Shown here piece after piece: positions 7,050-7,521 of a stretch of DNA of 7,521 nucleotides. The DNA lies in contig JAOUPA010000094.1 of assembly GCA_029880105.1 (NCBI GenBank), positions 1 to 7,521 on the forward strand, in the 5' to 3' direction. This DNA comes from Gammaproteobacteria bacterium (lineage in GTDB: Bacteria; Pseudomonadota; Gammaproteobacteria; SZUA-229). Each line of letters starts with the position of its first letter. Within the stretch, counting starts at the first letter, position 1. A program made the position numbers and the translations under genes. A model generated the notes under the pieces. The model did no database searches. It was given only the letters and a program-made list of their open reading frames with translations, and had not been told where the DNA came from.

Positions 7050-7445
7050 TTACCTGGATTTTATCTTGGCTTCATGCTTGAAGCTAACAATAAAATCAAG
7101 CGGACCGACAAGTTTACCTCGCGGCTCATACTCAAGCGTAACAACATTGTATCCTTCGGATTTTCTAATAACAATATCTCTCGGATCAATGTCTTTAACA
7201 TTATTAATTTTGAATTTTCTTTGAATAGATTTATGAATATCTTTTGGGCTCTTACCCACCAACTCAATATCTGTCTCTAATGCCTTCCATATTGATGTAA
7301 TTGTATGGTCTTCAGCAAAAACCGGCATAATCCTGATGGCCAGCATAAATTGAAATCCAGCAAAAGCTAGCACCACCATCCAGCTAATAAGGGTCATTCC
7401 TTTCTGATTTTTCATAGTATTTATTTTCATGGCTTGCTTTTTCAT
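7050..7445 (-). CDS. DUF4845 family single-pass membrane protein
   Basis: This is a small protein of unknown function commonly encoded between lepB and rnc in beta- and gammaproteobacteria. Of its 131 residues, the N-terminus is basic (MKK, MKIN, MKNQKG), followed by the hydrophobic segment MTLISWMVVLAFAGFQFMLA (17-36) and a soluble domain with IRIMPVF at its start. The KGMTLI sequence resembles a type IV prepilin N-terminus, but the glutamate expected at position 5 of a mature pilin is missing. Three in-frame ATG codons lie close together; the first (7443-7445) is chosen because AGGAG is six bases upstream of it. The gene is in the lepB-rnc-era-recO operon. The family assignment is from context and the pilin-like N-terminus. 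Confidence 0.85.
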   Translation of the reverse strand: MKKQAMKINTMKNQKGMTLISWMVVLAFAGFQFMLAIRIMPVFAEDHTITSIWKALETDIELVGKSPKDIHKSIQRKFKINNVKDIDPRDIVIRKSEGYNVVTLEYEPRGKLVGPLDFIVSFKHEAKIKSR

Positions 7446-7451
7446 GCCTTA

Positions 7452-7456
7452 CTCCT
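7452..7456 (-). promoter_or_regulatory. Ribosome binding site of the DUF4845 gene
   Basis: AGGAG (within GAGAGGAG on the minus strand) lies six bases before the first of three candidate ATG codons and decides the start. It is the strongest ribosome binding site in the window. Confidence 0.8.
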
Positions 7457-7468
7457 CTCAGCAGACTA

Positions 7469-7521
7469 TCAGTTAATTATATTACCCAAACGTTTCCAGT
7501 GTATGCCATCACTCCAGTGCA
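7469..7521 (-). CDS. lepB: C-terminal tail of probable signal peptidase I (5' part outside window)
   Basis: On the minus strand the last readable frame gives HWSDGIHWKRLGNIIN and a TGA stop, 23 bases before the DUF4845 start. A W-rich end with a [RS]-[IL]-G motif close to the C-terminus resembles the final strand of signal peptidase I, and lepB is the standard gene at this place. Only 16 residues are visible, so the call rests mainly on position. Confidence 0.6.
   Translation of the reverse strand, partial: HWSDGIHWKRLGNIIN

Overview
The window looks like a chromosomal piece of a gammaproteobacterium of moderate GC (clearly below 50% by eye). The main reason is the minus-strand order lepB (3' tail only) - DUF4845 gene - rnc - era - recO, a classic proteobacterial housekeeping cluster, together with a gammaproteobacterial-type MltF lytic transglycosylase. 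There are no tRNA, rRNA, CRISPR or insertion-sequence signals, and no gene-free stretch longer than about 175 bases.

Left part (1-3068, plus strand): the 3' portion of a large multihaem c-type cytochrome gene that begins before the window. The visible 595 residues hold eleven CXXCH haem sites and a twelfth CX3CH site 10 residues before the C-terminus. Two bases after its stop begins a gene for an exported 425-residue protein of seven tandem repeats, each with a near-invariant tryptophan, best read as a seven-bladed beta-propeller of unknown function. The two genes are almost certainly one transcription and translation unit. They suggest an envelope or extracellular electron-transfer module, whose other parts would lie to the left of the window.

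Middle (3069-4672, plus strand): an intergenic region with a consensus -10 box, then mltF. Its reading frame has no ATG, GTG or TTG in the part coding for the membrane anchor. The best start is an ATT codon at 3242 with a Shine-Dalgarno-like AGGA seven bases upstream. The conventional GTG at 3308 would cut off the export signal.

Right part (4692-7521, minus strand): the operon read from right to left is lepB tail, pilin-like DUF4845 membrane protein, rnc (RNase III), era (ribosome-assembly GTPase, overlapping rnc by 8 bases) and recO (recombination mediator, GTG start). recO and mltF converge with only 19 bases between their stops. The pdxJ gene that often follows recO is absent, so the left part replaces the usual downstream neighbours.

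The parts most likely to be undescribed are the 12-haem cytochrome plus propeller pair and the non-canonical start of mltF. The right-hand operon is ordinary.
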